A stretch of DNA of 64,000 bases, taken from the NCBI GenBank assembly GCA_003049465.1, contig PYSS01000010.1, positions 186,001 through 250,000 of the forward strand, read 5' to 3'. Below, piece after piece: positions 62,392 through 64,000 of this stretch. Position 1 is the first letter of the stretch. Each line of letters starts with the position of its first letter. Source of the stretch: Magnaporthiopsis rhizophila. Taxonomy: Eukaryota; Ascomycota; Sordariomycetes; Magnaporthales; Magnaporthaceae. The notes below the pieces were generated by a model. The model made no database searches. It worked only from the letters and a program-made list of their open reading frames with translations, and was not told the DNA's origin. The translations under genes and the position numbers were made by a program.

Positions 62392-62852
62392 TTTTGAAAT
62401 AAAGGGAGGAACGGGAGGGCCCGAATGCTTGCCACTTTTGTATCTGTATGCGGGTGCTGTTGGAGGGATGAAAGACGGGCACGGGGTCAAGGTCTCGTCA
62501 CGTTAGGACCATATTTATCTTGGGGTTGGATGAGCTCGCGATTGAGTCTTTTCTCCACACCACCACATACAACACGCATTAGGTGGTGCAAAGTCAGGCC
62601 TGCGGCTGATCGTGGCACAGCATGTTTGCAGTGATCTGCAGCGCTAGTCGGTCTGACGGCCACACTTCACAGCGTTCGGCCTGTCTGTCTTGCTACTACA
62701 CTCTGAGTTCAACATCACGCCTAGAGGTAGCAACGAATGCCGAAAAAAAAAAAAAAAAAAAAAAAAACTTTGTGACAAGCAGATCATAACATTCATTTCG
62801 GCAGCAAAGGTGCCATCTATCTTCAGTTATTTTCCCATCCACCAAAACCACC
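62392..62852. other. Intergenic, with a 25-nt poly(A)
   Basis: 461 bp between DUF7924 and the carboxylesterase 3' end. A poly(A) lies at 62743-62767 and nothing else is recognised. Confidence 0.5.
62743..62767. repeat. Poly(A) tract, 25 nt
   Basis: Uninterrupted A run in an intergenic region, about 85 bp before the 3' end of the carboxylesterase gene. Confidence 0.9.
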
Positions 62853-64000
62853 CTACACACGCCGGAACTTGGCACTCTTCTTGACCAGCGACGTGTCGTT
62901 GCTGGCGCCGGCCAGCTTCTCGGCGAGCTTGGCGTCCAGGTCGGTAACGGTGCCGGCCGGGGGCGGCTTGACCAGGTTGAGGAACATGGGCTGGACGACG
63001 TCGCAGCGCAGGTTCTGGTTGTCGCTCATGCGCTCCATGTGGGTGTTGCCCGTCTGGATGAAGAGGCGCTCGCGAGCGGCCGTGTAAGGGGTCCACTCGG
63101 CCGACCCTTGCTCGCGGTCCCTGTTGGGGTCGAGGTGGCGGATGAAAGAAAACCAGTAGCCGCGCACGAGCGAGATGGCGGGCTTGTTGGTGGTGACGTA
63201 CGGCTTGGGCGCGTTGTTGTCGCGGCTCTGGCCCCAGAAGGCGTGCGTGTTGACCGTGTGCCAGGCGCCGAAGCCGGCGGCCTCGTCGGCCGGGTCGAGC
63301 ACGTCGTACTTGTAGTTCCACGTCGGCGACCCGTCGCGCGCCAGGTAGTCCTGCAGGTTGCGCGTCTGGCAGTGGTTGCCGATGTCGCCCATGGCGTTGG
63401 CCAGCTGCCGCCACTTGGCGCCCGACTTGGGGAACACGGGCTGGTCGGCGTCCAGGTACATCTTCTGCAGCACCGCCAGGGACGAGTTGGACAGGGTCGG
63501 GTCCTGCTGCAAAAAGAACTTTTTGGCCTCGTCGACCGACGCCGTCGACTGCGGCACGTTCTTGGTGCCCTCGTCGGCGCACGTGCCCCAGATGGTGGGC
63601 ACCTTGCGGTACTTGCCCTGCCGGAACATCTCGGGCAGGCTGTCGGAGAAGAGGTCGTCCTTGTTGATACTGGGGTTGAACCAGCACTTGGCCGAGCGGA
63701 GGGCGGCCTGGTCGAGGGCGCGCAGGCAGGCGATCTTGTCGGCGCTGTCGGCGCAGCCCTTCTCCTCGACCAGGCACCGGAACTGCTCCTCGCCCTTGTC
63801 CATGGTGCGCAGCGTAGCCCAGGGCCCGGACTCGACGATGCCGCCCTTGAACAGCTTCTCGACGCCCGGGTACTTGGCCGCCATGAGCAGGCCGACGGAG
63901 GAGCCCCCCGCGCTGACGCCGTCGATGACGACCTGGTCCGGGTTGCCGCCGAACTTGGCAATGTTGGCCTGCACCCACTCGAGCGCCTTGAGCTGGTCCT
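62853..64000 (-). CDS. Type-B carboxylesterase/lipase, 5' part outside the window
   Basis: About 382 codons of the C-terminal part are seen; the gene runs off the right edge, where the frame reads DQLKALEWVQANIAKFGGNP. The nucleophile elbow is DGVSAGGSSVGLLMAAKYPG (Ser in G-V-S-A-G). The acid is in WGTCADEGTKN (Glu) and the His in FGAWHTVNTHAFWG, giving a full catalytic triad. CLRALDQAALRSAKCWFN and SRDNNAPKPYV are family-typical. Cys pairs (CLVEEKGC, CADSADKIAC) match the disulphide loop of this family. The tail FLNLVKPPPAGTVTDLDAKL ends in a basic KKSAKFRRV. Secretion is likely but the leader is not in the window. Confidence 0.92.
   Translation of the reverse strand, partial: DQLKALEWVQANIAKFGGNPDQVVIDGVSAGGSSVGLLMAAKYPGVEKLFKGGIVESGPWATLRTMDKGEEQFRCLVEEKGCADSADKIACLRALDQAALRSAKCWFNPSINKDDLFSDSLPEMFRQGKYRKVPTIWGTCADEGTKNVPQSTASVDEAKKFFLQQDPTLSNSSLAVLQKMYLDADQPVFPKSGAKWRQLANAMGDIGNHCQTRNLQDYLARDGSPTWNYKYDVLDPADEAAGFGAWHTVNTHAFWGQSRDNNAPKPYVTTNKPAISLVRGYWFSFIRHLDPNRDREQGSAEWTPYTAARERLFIQTGNTHMERMSDNQNLRCDVVQPMFLNLVKPPPAGTVTDLDAKLAEKLAGASNDTSLVKKSAKFRRV

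Noticed and set aside
732..62767. Poly(A/T) tracts as tails of SINE or LINE insertions
   Set aside because: I found no target-site duplications, no common sequence upstream of the tracts and no reverse-transcriptase motifs. Simple slippage explains them.
1..64000. CRISPR arrays, bacterial operons or insertion sequences
   Set aside because: Spliceosomal introns, nuclear tRNA type and gene content are fungal. The regular repeats seen are simple minisatellites or coding repeats.

Overview
The window looks like nuclear DNA of a filamentous ascomycete (Pezizomycotina, most likely Sordariomycetes). Introns are 50-90 nt long with GTRNGT donors and CTAAC-like branch sites. The gene content includes HET-domain and NACHT proteins, a GH71 alpha-1,3-glucanase, LysM and tyrosinase genes and a 7TM rhodopsin-like protein. 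The tRNAs are nuclear in type, one with an intron. The species cannot be named from sequence alone. One N next to a poly-C run (16183) marks an assembly problem.

Left third (1-19.6 kb): an accessory, decaying region. It holds a tyrosinase pseudogene, an F-box/LRR-like hypothetical gene, a broken multi-LysM gene, a HET gene with a C-terminal frameshift, and a head-to-head pair of broken helix-rich genes (10.4-13.2 kb). A 3.6-kb gene-poor stretch follows, then an intact 7TM gene. Homopolymer, microsatellite and minisatellite tracts are frequent here.

Middle (19.6-38 kb): a conserved core. Cytosolic prolyl-tRNA synthetase and CCT alpha (TCP-1) diverge from a shared 500-bp promoter. They are followed by a LYC1-like GNAT acetyltransferase, a HAD dehalogenase-type hydrolase, a Cys-rich single-pass membrane protein, a GPI-type aspartic protease, an MDR oxidoreductase, a Nudix hydrolase, tRNA-Thr(AGU) and a secreted FAD-dependent oxidase.

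Right third (38-64 kb): secreted enzymes and self/non-self genes intermixed. It holds a degenerate ORF, GH71 mutanase, a truncated NACHT NLR with a downstream TPR relic, a DHH exopolyphosphatase-like protein with a hydrophobic leader, an intact 948-aa HET protein, a beta-helix secreted protein, a degenerate ORF, a divergent kinase-like protein with a mitochondrial-type leader, a two-repeat secreted precursor with Kex2-type sites, tRNA-Gly(GCC), a DUF7924 PD-(D/E)XK-like protein and the 3' part of a type-B carboxylesterase.

The strongest candidate for something undescribed is the two-repeat secreted precursor at 59447-59890. Its two 48-residue repeats differ in 18 codons synonymously but in only 2 codons by amino acid, so the peptide sequence itself appears to be under selection. 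The divergent helix-rich pair at 10.4-13.2 kb is the second candidate, although both copies here look broken.
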